The notes: generated from the letters alone by a model not told the origin. A stretch of DNA of 29,859 nt from an uncultured Collinsella sp. (GCA_900542315.1 UQMV01000027.1:1-29859); one strand, 5' to 3'; positions 15,525 to 22,866 are shown, counted from the stretch's first letter. Made by a program: numbers and translations.

Positions 15525-15565
15525 CAAAACCACGCAGCAGCTCGTGCCCGCCACCCCGCTCCATC

Positions 15566-15632
15566 AGTTGCGGTGATATAGTTCCTGTTTATGCTGTTAA
15601 ACCGCTTAAATCAGAACTATATCACCGCAACT
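15566..15632. repeat. 67-bp inverted-repeat element, family B, copy 1
   Basis: Perfect 19-bp arms: AGTTGCGGTGATATAGTTC (15566-15584) pairs with 15614-15632. The same element, exactly 67 bp each time, occurs at 20784-20850 and 22031-22097 with conserved ends and different centres. TTTT follows the right arm, so it could also end transcription of the radical-SAM gene. Confidence 0.9.
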
Positions 15633-15653
15633 TTTATGGACGCGTAGGTGGGC

Positions 15654-15659
15654 TATACT
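15654..15659 (+). promoter_or_regulatory. Possible -10 box for methionine aminopeptidase
   Basis: TATACT, 26 bases ahead of the start codon. The -35 position (about 15631-15636) falls at the end of the 67-bp repeat and is poor. Confidence 0.4.
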
Positions 15660-15684
15660 AGCTGCGAATGAAAGGAAGTTAGCC

Positions 15685-16572
15685 ATGTTTGACAACGGAC
15701 CCGTGCCCGGCCGCAACGACGCTTGCTGGTGCGGCAGCGGCAAAAAATATAAGAAATGCCATAGCGCCTTTGATGAGCGCCTCGAGCGCTTGTGGGAAGA
15801 AGGCTGGGAGGTTCTGCCCCGCACGCTCTACAAGACACCCGCCGATATCGAAGGCATCAAACGCTCGGCGGCCATCAACGTGGGCGTGCTCGATTACGTA
15901 GGCGAGCACATCGCCGCGGGCATGACCACCAACCAGATCGACCAGATGATCTACGACTACACCGTCGAGCACGGCGGCACGCCGGCCGACCTCAACTACG
16001 AGGGCTACCCCAAGAGCGTGTGCACCTCGATTAACGACGTGGTCTGTCACGGTATCCCCTGCGATGCGGACGTACTGCACGAGGGCGACATCATCAACGT
16101 GGACTGCTCCACGATCTTGGACGGCTACTTTAGCGACTCGAGTCGCATGTTCTGCATCGGCGAGGTCTCTGCCGAGCGCCAGCGCCTGGTCGACGTCACC
16201 CGCGCCAGCGTGGAGGCGGGCCTGGCCGCCGTCAAGCCGTGGCTGCCGCTCTCCGTTATGGCCGAGGCCGTGCAGAAGACCGTCGAGGACGCCGGCTTTA
16301 GCGTAGTGCGCGAGTACGGCGGACACGGCATTGGCAAGGAGTTCCACGAGGACCCGTTTGTGGGCTTTACCACCGAGGCGCCCGATGTGGACACCATCAT
16401 GGCTCCGGGTATGGTCTTTACCATCGAGCCTATGGTCAATGCCGGAGCGCCCGACATCAAGTTTAGCAAGGGCGATGGTTGGTGCGTGCGCACCAAGGAC
16501 GGCAGCGATTCGGCCCAGTGCGAGGTACAGCTCGTGGTGACCGAGGATGGTTACGAGCTGCTGAGCTGGTAG
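15685..16572 (+). CDS. map: Methionine aminopeptidase with N-terminal SEC-C zinc motif
   Basis: A 295-residue type I methionyl aminopeptidase that removes the initiator methionine from nascent proteins. An N-terminal SEC-C motif (C14-x-C16, C25-H26 in ACWCGSGKKYKKCH) should bind zinc and may dock at the ribosome or SecA-like partners. The pita-bread catalytic domain follows, with metal ligands Asp140 (INVDCS), Asp151 (YFSDSSR), His214 (GGHGIG), Glu248 (TIEPM) and Glu280 (AQCEVQL), and substrate-site His122 (VCHGIP). The longer-than-minimal length is explained by the SEC-C extension, as in several Firmicutes and actinobacterial homologues. GAAAGGAAG precedes the ATG. It is apparently monocistronic with its own terminator. 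Confidence 0.95.
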   Translation: MFDNGPVPGRNDACWCGSGKKYKKCHSAFDERLERLWEEGWEVLPRTLYKTPADIEGIKRSAAINVGVLDYVGEHIAAGMTTNQIDQMIYDYTVEHGGTPADLNYEGYPKSVCTSINDVVCHGIPCDADVLHEGDIINVDCSTILDGYFSDSSRMFCIGEVSAERQRLVDVTRASVEAGLAAVKPWLPLSVMAEAVQKTVEDAGFSVVREYGGHGIGKEFHEDPFVGFTTEAPDVDTIMAPGMVFTIEPMVNAGAPDIKFSKGDGWCVRTKDGSDSAQCEVQLVVTEDGYELLSW

Positions 16573-16581
16573 CCGTGGATG

Positions 16582-16628
16582 CGCCGGATGCCGACGGGCA
16601 CGCTCGTCTTGCATCCGGCGTTTTTATT
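16582..16628 (+). terminator. Intrinsic terminator of map
   Basis: CGCCGGATGC (16582-16591) pairs perfectly with GCATCCGGCG (16611-16620), then TTTTTATTT. Confidence 0.85.
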
Positions 16629-16635
16629 TGAACGT

Positions 16636-16683
16636 TTTGCCTGATAAAACCTGCCAAAATAAACCTGCCCCTTTTTGGCAGGT
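16636..16683. repeat. Dispersed hairpin repeat, family A, copy 2
   Basis: TTTGCCTGATAAAACCTGCC, then the TTTTTGGCAGGT arm ending at 16683. It lies in the leader of the hydroxyacid dehydrogenase, ending about 20 bases before its start codon, so the hairpin could affect translation or transcription there. Confidence 0.85.
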
Positions 16684-16702
16684 CGAGCGGAGAGGACTGC
16701 TT

Positions 16703-17638
16703 GTGAACATCCTGGTTTTGTTGCCCGTCAACGACCGCCATCGCGCAATTCTTGAGTCGAGCGCTCCGGGCGAGGACTTTATCTACACGAGCGCCGACGC
16801 CGCCACGCGCGAGCAGGTCGCCGATGCCGACGTGATCTTGGGCAACATCGACCCTGACATGCTCACGGCATGCGAGCATCTCCAGCTGTTGCAATTGCAG
16901 ACCGCCGGCTATGACGATTACTTGGCCGCCGGCACCGTGCCGGCCGACGCCAAACTGTCTTGCTCGGTGGGTGCCTACGGCCAGGCCGTAAGCGAACACA
17001 TGTTTGCCATGGTCCTTTCCATGATGAAACGCCTGCCCGGCTACCAGGACCTGCAGCGCGAGCATCGCTGGGAGGATTTGGGGCCGGTCACCTCGCTCAA
17101 AAACGCCAATGTGCTGGTGCTGGGCGCGGGCGATATCGGCGGCCACTTTGCCACGCTCTGCCGCAGCATGGGCGCGCACGTCCGCGGCATCAAGCGCCAT
17201 CCACTCGTCTACCCCATTGTGTTTGAGGACATGGACGGCATGGACGCCCTGCCCGAGCGCCTGGCCGAGGCCGACGTCGTCGCATCCTTTATGCCCAGCA
17301 CACCCGAGACCCGCGGCCTGGCGAACGCCGAGTTCTTCGCCGCGATGAAGCCGGGCGCCTTCTTTGCCAATGGCGGCCGCGGCGATCTTGTGGTCGCCGA
17401 CGACTTGGTTGCCGCCCTGGAGTCGGGACATCTTGCCGGCGCCGCGGTCGACGTCACCGGTCCCGAGCCGCTGCCTGCGACAAGCCCCCTGTGGGATGCG
17501 CCCAACATGCTCATCACACCGCACGTCTCCGGCTGGTTCCACCTGGCCGCCACGCTCAACAATGTGGTCGACATCGCCGCGGAGAACCTACGCCACTTGC
17601 AAGCTGGCGAGACGCTCCGCTGCTGGATCGAACATTAG
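16703..17638 (+). CDS. D-2-hydroxyacid dehydrogenase, NAD-binding
   Basis: A 311-residue D-isomer specific 2-hydroxyacid dehydrogenase. The Rossmann glycine motif VLGAGDIGGHF lies at about 140-149. The catalytic residues are Arg226 (NGGRGDLV), Glu255 (TGPEPLP) and His274 (ITPHVSGW), in the family order. It interconverts a 2-keto acid and a D-2-hydroxy acid; the substrate (glyoxylate, hydroxypyruvate, phosphoglycerate-like or other) is not decidable, and no ACT domain is present. An upstream in-frame ATG at 16628 would translate through the family A repeat and is rejected; GTG at 16703 has GGAGAGGA just ahead and homology starts there. A GC hairpin at about 17641-17665 and a strong terminator follow. 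Confidence 0.87.
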   Translation: MNILVLLPVNDRHRAILESSAPGEDFIYTSADAATREQVADADVILGNIDPDMLTACEHLQLLQLQTAGYDDYLAAGTVPADAKLSCSVGAYGQAVSEHMFAMVLSMMKRLPGYQDLQREHRWEDLGPVTSLKNANVLVLGAGDIGGHFATLCRSMGAHVRGIKRHPLVYPIVFEDMDGMDALPERLAEADVVASFMPSTPETRGLANAEFFAAMKPGAFFANGGRGDLVVADDLVAALESGHLAGAAVDVTGPEPLPATSPLWDAPNMLITPHVSGWFHLAATLNNVVDIAAENLRHLQAGETLRCWIEH

Positions 17639-17708
17639 GGTTCCGCCGTTCTACCGAACGGCGGACCGGTCGACGCTGCGCGCCGCCCAGAGCGACAATT
17701 TGTCATTC

Positions 17709-17750
17709 AAAAGGCAAGGCATGACCAGAAGGTCTATGCCTTGCCTTTTT
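17709..17750. terminator. Strong terminator after the hydroxyacid dehydrogenase, usable in both directions
   Basis: AAAAGGCAAGGCAT (17709-17722) pairs perfectly with ATGCCTTGCCTTTT (17736-17749), a 14-bp stem with A-run on one side and T-run on the other. Confidence 0.9.
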
Positions 17751-17842
17751 CATGCCAACTTGTTCGCTCTGGACATCGCTCGCTGACGCTTGCTCAACCT
17801 GCGATGTCTTAACAATTCTGTCCAGTTGTTGGCGTTGAAGCA

Positions 17843-17894
17843 TTTGCCCAGATAAAACCTGACAAAATGAACCTGTCCCTTTTTGGCAGGTTTT
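17843..17894. repeat. Dispersed hairpin repeat, family A, copy 3
   Basis: TTTGCCCAGATAAAACCTGA followed by TTTTTGGCAGGTTTT. On the minus strand it immediately follows, and slightly overlaps, the stop codon of the M18 aminopeptidase gene, and forms a hairpin with a T-run, so it can act as that gene's terminator. Confidence 0.85.
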
Positions 17895-19278
17895 AGAGTT
17901 CCACGCTTTCGGCTCCGTTGATGGTTAGGTTGCGCTCGTAGAAGGCCGTGAGGGCGCGGATGGCGTACATCACGTCGCGCACGCCGCCGGTCTCGTAGCT
18001 CGAGTGCATGGCAAGCTGCGGCAGGCCCACATCCACGGCGTGCATGCTCGCCTGCATATTGGACAGATTGCCGAGCGTGGAGCCACCCGCCATATCGCTC
18101 TTGTTGGCGAAGGCCTGCGTGGCCACGTCGGCGTCATCGCAGATGGCCTGGAACACCGCGCGGCTAAAGGCATCGGTGCAGTAGTGCTGGTTGGCGGCTT
18201 CCTTAATGACGATGCCGCCGTTGAGCACCACCTGATTGCGGGCATCGCACTTCTCGGCGTGGTTGGGGTGCACGGCATGTGCATTGTCGCAGCTTACAAG
18301 CATCGAGGCGGCAAGTGCGCGATGGTACGATTCGTCGTCAAAGCCCAGCGATCCGTTGATGCGGCGCAGCGCGTCGGCCAAGAACGTCGACATGGCACCC
18401 TGCTTGGTCTCGGAGCCAACCTCCTCGTTATCAAAGCAGCAAAAGACCGAAACATCGTGCGCGTTCTCAGCACCCAAAAATGCCTGCAGCGAGGTGTAGG
18501 CGCAGGCCAGGTCGTCGAGCTTGGGCGTCGAGATAAACTCGTCGGCCCAGCCCCAGATGCGTGCATCCTGACGATTGACCAGGAACAGGTCGCGACCCAG
18601 GATCTGCTCGGGCTCAACATCCAGCTCTTCGGCGATCAGGGCATCGAAGTCACCCTGCTTAAGCTCGCCGGCGCTGATGAGCGGACACAGGTCAACGGCT
18701 CGGTTGGGAGCAAAGCCCTCGTTAACGCCGCGGTTCATGTGGATGGCAAGGCTCGGGATAATAGCGATCTCGCGCTCGGTGGCAAGCAGGCGGCTCTCAA
18801 TACGGTCGCCCTCGCGCACCAGCACGCGGCCCGCGAGCGCCAGCGGACGGTCGAACCAGGTGTAGTCGATCATGCCGCCGTAGGCCTCGGTGTTCAGGCG
18901 CAGTGTCTCGCCCGCGCCATCGAGCTCGGGCACGGCCTTGACCTTAAACGTCGGCGAATCGCTGTGCGACGCCGTAAGTTGAAAATGATAGTCACCGGCA
19001 ACGCCGTCCTCGCCCCACGTCGCGGCCAGGTCCTCGCCCACCTTAAAGGCAACAACGCTCGAGGTGTTGCGCTGCGTGTAATAACGCCCGCCCGGCTCGA
19101 TGTCCCATGCCGCGTTCTCGGGCAGGTAGGTAAAGCCCACCTCGTCGAGCTCGGCCATAATGGTCGCCGCCGTATGGAACATGCTGGGGCATGCCTCGAT
19201 AAAGTCGATAAGGTCGTTGGCAGCCTCGATATCGTCGGCCGTCACGTGCGCGCGCTCGGGCATTTCCTGATCCGTCAT
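17893..19278 (-). CDS. M18-family aminopeptidase
   Basis: A 461-residue zinc aminopeptidase of the M18 family (aspartyl aminopeptidase/ApeB type), which takes N-terminal residues off peptides in the cytosol. The co-catalytic metal ligands are visible in order: His in TASHSDSP, Asp in STPKLDDLA, the Glu pair in FDNEEVGSE, Asp in VSCDNAHAVHPN and His in LAMHSSYE near the C-terminus. The GGSTLG signature of the family is present. The length is normal. The frame extends to 19347, but the ATG at 19278 has AAAGGGGAG just upstream and matches the family N-terminus. The stop codon overlaps a family A repeat. A TATGCT box at 19318-19313 (minus) is a possible -10. Confidence 0.93.
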   Translation of the reverse strand: MTDQEMPERAHVTADDIEAANDLIDFIEACPSMFHTAATIMAELDEVGFTYLPENAAWDIEPGGRYYTQRNTSSVVAFKVGEDLAATWGEDGVAGDYHFQLTASHSDSPTFKVKAVPELDGAGETLRLNTEAYGGMIDYTWFDRPLALAGRVLVREGDRIESRLLATEREIAIIPSLAIHMNRGVNEGFAPNRAVDLCPLISAGELKQGDFDALIAEELDVEPEQILGRDLFLVNRQDARIWGWADEFISTPKLDDLACAYTSLQAFLGAENAHDVSVFCCFDNEEVGSETKQGAMSTFLADALRRINGSLGFDDESYHRALAASMLVSCDNAHAVHPNHAEKCDARNQVVLNGGIVIKEAANQHYCTDAFSRAVFQAICDDADVATQAFANKSDMAGGSTLGNLSNMQASMHAVDVGLPQLAMHSSYETGGVRDVMYAIRALTAFYERNLTINGAESVEL

Positions 19279-19413
19279 GCTCTCCCCTTTCGCTGGGTTG
19301 ATGGTCCCCTCCAGCATACCCCGCCACGCCAGCGCCGCACTCTTCATTCCGTGCTTAATTCTGCGTTGCCCACCGGCTTGCGAATTTCTAACATTGCTTA
19401 CATTTCTCTACGC

Positions 19414-19461
19414 TTGAGCTAACACGTTTTACCCCCGTATCAACAGTGTGCGGGGGTAAAC
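19414..19461 (+). promoter_or_regulatory. Probable phosphofructokinase promoter overlapped by a dyad
   Basis: TTGAGC (19414-19419), an 18-base spacer and TATCAA (19438-19443). A 10-bp inverted repeat, TTTACCCCCG (19428-19437) with CGGGGGTAAA (19451-19460), straddles the -10 and presumed start. It has no T-run and lies between divergent genes, so an operator or leader stem is more likely than a terminator. Confidence 0.5.
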
Positions 19462-19498
19462 TTATTCGCATGTTATAACTTGCCCAGAAGGATTCATC

Positions 19499-20578
19499 AT
19501 GCTTAGGATCGGTCTTCTTACCAGTGGCGGCGACTGCCAGGCGCTCAACGCCACTATGCGCGGCATCGTCAAAACGCTTATGACCAATAGCGAAGAACCT
19601 ATCGAGATTTATGGTTTTGAGGACGGCTACCAGGGCCTTATCTACAGCAGGTTCCGCGTCATGACGCCCGCCGATTTTAGCGGCATCCTCACCCGCGGCG
19701 GCACCATCCTTGGCACGAGCCGCACGCCGTTCAAGCGCCTGGATATTCCCGAGGCCGATGGCGTCGAGAAGGTGCCGGCGATGGTCCACACCTATCATAA
19801 GCTGCAGCTCGACTGCCTGTTTATGCTGGGCGGCAACGGCTCCACCAAGACCGCCAACCGACTGCGCGAAGAGGGCCTCAACGTTATCGCCCTGCCCAAG
19901 ACCATCGATAACGACACCTGGGGCACCGAGCTGACGTTTGGCTTTACGAGCGCCATCGACGTCGCTACCAAGTGCATCGACGACATCCACACCACCGCTT
20001 CGAGCCATGGGCGCGTGTTCGTTATCGAGATCATGGGCCACAAGGTTGGCTGGATCCCGCTGTATGCCGGCGTCGCGGGCGGCGCGGATGTCATCTTGAT
20101 TCCCGAGATCCCCTACGACATGGATAACGTCATCAAGACCATCGAGCATCGCATGGAGACCGGCAGCCGCTTTACGATCGTAGTCGTCGCCGAGGGCACC
20201 ATCTCCAAGGAGGACGCGGCATTGTCCAAGAAGGAGTACAAGAAGAAGCTCGCCGAGCGCACGAGCCCGTCAATCGTGTACGACATCGCCAAGGAGATCG
20301 AGGCCAAGACCGGTCGCGAGACCCGCGTCGCCATCCCCGGTCACACGCAGCGCGGCGGCCAGCCCGACGCCCAGGACCGCATCTTTGCGACCCAGTGCGG
20401 CGTCGAGGCGGCACTGGGCTGCCTGCGCGGCGAGTTTGGCTACATGATTGCCCTGCGCGATGGCAAGATGTGCCACATGCCGCTCGAGGATGTCGCCGGC
20501 AAGCTCAAGTTTGTCGACCCCCAGAGCGATCTGGTGCGCGAGGCCAAGGCGTTGGGCATCAGCTTCGGCGACGAATAG
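19499..20578 (+). CDS. pfkA: 6-phosphofructokinase (PfkA superfamily), donor uncertain
   Basis: A 359-residue phosphofructokinase that phosphorylates fructose 6-phosphate in glycolysis. The N-terminal TSGGDCQALNA, the catalytic LPKTIDNDTWGT (Asp137 as base) and the fructose-phosphate site IEIMGHKVGWI are all present, along with PGHTQRGGQPDAQDR. The donor-site motif reads GGNGSTKTA (111-119). E. coli ATP-PFK has GGDGS there, so Asp103 is replaced by Asn113 while Gly104 (Gly114), an ATP-type marker, is kept. Lys134 in PKTIDND replaces the E. coli Gly and is common in PPi-dependent and some ATP-dependent enzymes. AGAAGGA precedes the ATG. The stop codon lies inside the outer arm of a long inverted repeat. 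Confidence 0.9.
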   Translation: MLRIGLLTSGGDCQALNATMRGIVKTLMTNSEEPIEIYGFEDGYQGLIYSRFRVMTPADFSGILTRGGTILGTSRTPFKRLDIPEADGVEKVPAMVHTYHKLQLDCLFMLGGNGSTKTANRLREEGLNVIALPKTIDNDTWGTELTFGFTSAIDVATKCIDDIHTTASSHGRVFVIEIMGHKVGWIPLYAGVAGGADVILIPEIPYDMDNVIKTIEHRMETGSRFTIVVVAEGTISKEDAALSKKEYKKKLAERTSPSIVYDIAKEIEAKTGRETRVAIPGHTQRGGQPDAQDRIFATQCGVEAALGCLRGEFGYMIALRDGKMCHMPLEDVAGKLKFVDPQSDLVREAKALGISFGDE

Positions 20579-20748
20579 CCTCGGCTGGAACCGCCCCATC
20601 GGAGGCCCCAGGGCTTACCTCCCAAATCGTCCTCGGACATGTCAGGACCCCACCGTGCGCTTCGCGCGGCGGGGTCCTTCCGTCCTGCGGAAAGATTTGG
20701 GAGGTAAGCCCTGGGGCCTCCTGCGGTAACTGGGGAAGCCGAGGCTAT
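20575..20748. repeat. 174-bp nested long hairpin after the phosphofructokinase gene
   Basis: Outer arms of 12 bp pair perfectly (20575-20586 with 20737-20748). An inner 28-bp perfect stem follows (20601-20628 beginning GGAGGCCCCAGGG, with 20694-20721). The core hairpin is AGGACCCC (20644-20651) against GGGGTCCT. The outer left arm contains the phosphofructokinase stop codon. The element may terminate transcription, but it is far larger than needed. Confidence 0.9.
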
Positions 20749-20783
20749 CCGTCTTCTTGCTGCGGGTGCCTGGTCTGAAATTC

Positions 20784-20850
20784 AGTTGCGGTGAAATGGT
20801 TCCTGCTTAGCCCGCAAATGGCTGAATCTAGGAACTATTCCACCGCAACT
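20784..20850. repeat. 67-bp inverted-repeat element, family B, copy 2
   Basis: Ends AGTTGCGGTGAAATGGTTCC and GGAACTATTCCACCGCAACT; arms differ at two positions. Exactly the same length as copies at 15566 and 22031, with a different centre. Confidence 0.9.
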
Positions 20851-20896
20851 TACTGAGTGGGGGCTCTTAGCTGCTACCTGCACTGACATTTGTCCT

Positions 20897-20985
20897 GAAA
20901 TGGCTGGTCGTTAGGGGTTGCTACCGGTAGTTGCGGTAGGGTTGGGGCAGATTCTAACTAGAAATGGTGGTCGCTACCGGTTGTT
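20897..20985. promoter_or_regulatory. Two operator-like direct repeats upstream of the XRE regulator
   Basis: GAAATGGCTGGTCG...GCTACCGGTAGTT (20897-20933) recurs as GAAATGGTGGTCGCTACCGGTTGTT (20961-20985) with an internal deletion of about eight bases. The first contains a perfect 10-bp palindrome CTACCGGTAG. They lie 50-140 bases ahead of the regulator's start, near weak promoter-like boxes (CATACT at 20991), as expected of autoregulatory sites; alternatively they are the remains of another repeat family. Confidence 0.45.
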
Positions 20986-21036
20986 CTCGGCATACTCGGC
21001 TCATTCGATTACGGTCACCACATGAAAGGAACTGCC

Positions 21037-21975
21037 ATGGATCTTGCGATGGCGCAGCGGCTCGTTGATCGCCGCAAGGCTGCCGGGCTTTCTCAGGAGG
21101 CGCTTGCCGCCCAGCTGGGTGTGAGTCGTCAGGCTGTCAGTAAATGGGAACGCAGCGAATCCTCGCCCGATACCGATAACCTTATTGCGCTCGCCGCGCT
21201 GTATGGCGTGTCGCTGGATGAGCTGCTGTATGGGGAGGCGGTGGATAGCACTGATGACTCGCAAGCTGATGATGAGGCACAGAACAGCAACGCCGGCACC
21301 AAAACTTCAGATGAGACCGGAGAGGCTGAGGCTTCTACTGAGCACGCTGGTTACAGCGATAAGCCACTTGTCGATATTTCCCTCGCGCGCGGCATCCACG
21401 TTATTGATCCCAACAAAGGCGAAGAGGTCCATGTTGGCTGGAGTGGCATCCATGTGGCTAACGAGCGCAAGGGCGAAGAGATCCATGTGGGGCCAGGCGG
21501 ATTGCATATCGATACGCTTGAGGACGATGGGCATAGCGTGCATACCAATGACGACGGCACCGTCACCATCGACGGCGAGACGTTTTCCAGCTGGAAGGAA
21601 GCACACGACAAGCTCGACCATCATGGCAAGCATTTCCACACCAAGGTCGGACGTGCATGGAACAAATTCCCCTTCCCCGCACTTGTCACTCTCGCCTATC
21701 TGGTGCTCGGCATTGTCTACAGCACATGGGGTACGGGACTCTTCCTCGTCTTTTTGATTCCCGTCTATTACGCGCTTGGCGACTTTATCGACCAACGTCA
21801 CTTATCTAAGCTGATCGATGTCGTCTATTCAGTCAGTGCCGAGGCATGGTTCCTCTACATGTGGCTCTGTTTGGGACAGCCCCATCCTGCATGGGTAATC
21901 CTCATCACCATCCCGGTCGTAAAAGCACTCATGCGTTGGTGCCGTAAACAATGGAAGCATCGCAAGCGAGCCTAA
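21037..21975 (+). CDS. Membrane-anchored XRE-family transcriptional regulator
   Basis: A 312-residue protein. Residues 5-62 are a classic XRE/HTH_3 domain (LVDRRKAAGLSQEALAAQLG, then VSRQAVSKWER and PDTDNLIALAALYGVSLDEL). An acidic, Ser/Thr-rich linker (65-110) follows. Residues 119-167 hold three 18-residue repeats of the form GIHV-x5-KGEEVHVG (119, 137 and a degenerate GLHI at 155), predicting a small beta-repeat sensor module. The C-terminal 100 residues have about four hydrophobic segments (212-230, 234-250, 266-281, 284-298) and end in a basic tail. Ligand and target are unknown. ATG at 21037 is preferred over 21022 because AAAGGA lies six to seven bases ahead of it. It stands alone between palindromic elements. 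Confidence 0.85.
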   Translation: MDLAMAQRLVDRRKAAGLSQEALAAQLGVSRQAVSKWERSESSPDTDNLIALAALYGVSLDELLYGEAVDSTDDSQADDEAQNSNAGTKTSDETGEAEASTEHAGYSDKPLVDISLARGIHVIDPNKGEEVHVGWSGIHVANERKGEEIHVGPGGLHIDTLEDDGHSVHTNDDGTVTIDGETFSSWKEAHDKLDHHGKHFHTKVGRAWNKFPFPALVTLAYLVLGIVYSTWGTGLFLVFLIPVYYALGDFIDQRHLSKLIDVVYSVSAEAWFLYMWLCLGQPHPAWVILITIPVVKALMRWCRKQWKHRKRA

Positions 21976-22030
21976 ACCATCCCAGCCCAATAGCAGCGCC
22001 CAACTAGTACCCCCCCGCCCATCCCTCCTA

Positions 22031-22097
22031 AGTTGCGGTGATATAGTTCCGGTTTTAGCCTTGAGTAGTCGAGTTTAGGAACTATTCCACCGCAACT
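22031..22097. repeat. 67-bp inverted-repeat element, family B, copy 3
   Basis: Ends AGTTGCGGTGATATAGTTCC and GGAACTATTCCACCGCAACT with a unique 27-base centre. It lies about 55 bases after the XRE regulator gene. Confidence 0.9.
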
Positions 22098-22150
22098 TAC
22101 GAATGATCGGAGCGGCTACAGCACAAGCGTCGGCGTTCGTTTGATGGTTC

Positions 22151-22310
22151 GCCACGAAAAGGGGCCATCTACTACGTTTAACTCGGCGGGGCCAACCATG
22201 ACCGCCTTTTTCGAAAATCGACAGGCCTTCTACCTGCGGTTTTATTTTTCGTTTTCCTGGCATGGTTGAGGGTATCCAATTTAACGTAGTAGATAGGCCC
22301 GTTTTGTGGC
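22151..22310. repeat. 160-bp nested inverted-repeat element
   Basis: The outer left arm GCCACGAAAAGGGGCC plus ATCTACTACGTTTAA (22151-22181) pairs with 22281-22310 with a few mismatches and one bulge. Inside it, CAACCATG (22193-22200) pairs with CATGGTTG (22261-22268), and ACCGC with GCGGT around a small CAGG...CCTG core. Apart from this and the 67-bp element, I see nothing gene-like in the 21976-22427 gap. Confidence 0.8.
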
Positions 22311-22427
22311 ATACGACCCATTCAAGCCCAATCTCGAAGGCTAAGAGAGCCTCTCATCCGCACCTGCGAGCGAAAACCAAATAGAATGAAAGGCAAATGG
22401 AAAGCCCATTTGACGAGCGGAGGACAT

Positions 22428-22748
22428 ATGCGCGACGTAGCCGAAAGCGACTGGAAGCTGTTTAAGAAAATGCTTCCCCAATGGCAAGAACGTTATATGG
22501 AAAAGCTCATCGGCCAGTACGTTGAGATGCTGAACGGCGACAGCGAAGCGTCCAGTAGATTTTGGGCACTAGAAGAGCGCCTCAATAGAGACAAGCTGTC
22601 CTCAGGCGTAATTTCAAACAACATTCGCCGCAGCACAATGCACCGCGAGATAGCCAATTTGCTTATCGACAGCGTGATCACCCTTGACGACCTTGACGGT
22701 TTTACCGAGGACATTAAGAGCTATGCGCAACACTGGATTAGCCAGTAA
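22428..22748 (+). CDS. Conserved small protein of unknown function
   Basis: A 106-residue, highly charged and probably all-helical cytosolic protein (MRDVAESDWKLFKKMLPQWQ... ending AQHWISQ). It resembles a small family common in gut Firmicutes and Actinobacteria that opens with the same ESDWKLF..LP.WQE.YM pattern and is annotated only as hypothetical, sometimes wrongly as a transporter; it has no membrane segment. GCGGAGG five to six bases before the ATG at 22428 decides the start over the in-frame ATG at 22386. It is a single gene, convergent with the ABC exporter genes. Function unknown. Confidence 0.75.
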   Translation: MRDVAESDWKLFKKMLPQWQERYMEKLIGQYVEMLNGDSEASSRFWALEERLNRDKLSSGVISNNIRRSTMHREIANLLIDSVITLDDLDGFTEDIKSYAQHWISQ

Positions 22749-22816
22749 GAGTACTGAACGACAAACATCCCCAGCAAAACGGGGCAAACGCCGGGCCACC
22801 TAATGGTTGTCCGGCG

Positions 22817-22866
22817 TTTGCCCAGATAAAACCTGCCAAAATAAACCTGTCCCTTTTTGGCAGGTT
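22817..22866. repeat. Dispersed hairpin repeat, family A, copy 4
   Basis: TTTGCCCAGATAAAACCTGC followed by TTTTTGGCAGGTT. On the minus strand it overlaps the stop codon of the FtsX-type permease gene and gives a perfect 12-bp stem (AACCTGCCAAAA with TTTTGGCAGGTT) plus TTAT, a good terminator for that operon. Confidence 0.85.

Noticed and set aside
16628..16702. Upstream start for the hydroxyacid dehydrogenase
   Set aside because: It would translate the map terminator tail and the family A repeat; GTG at 16703 has a ribosome site and matches the family start.
17641..17665. GC-rich hairpin CCGCCGTTC/GAACGGCGG as a separate terminator
   Set aside because: It has no T-run and the strong terminator at 17709-17750 follows closely; it may only be a stabilising stem.
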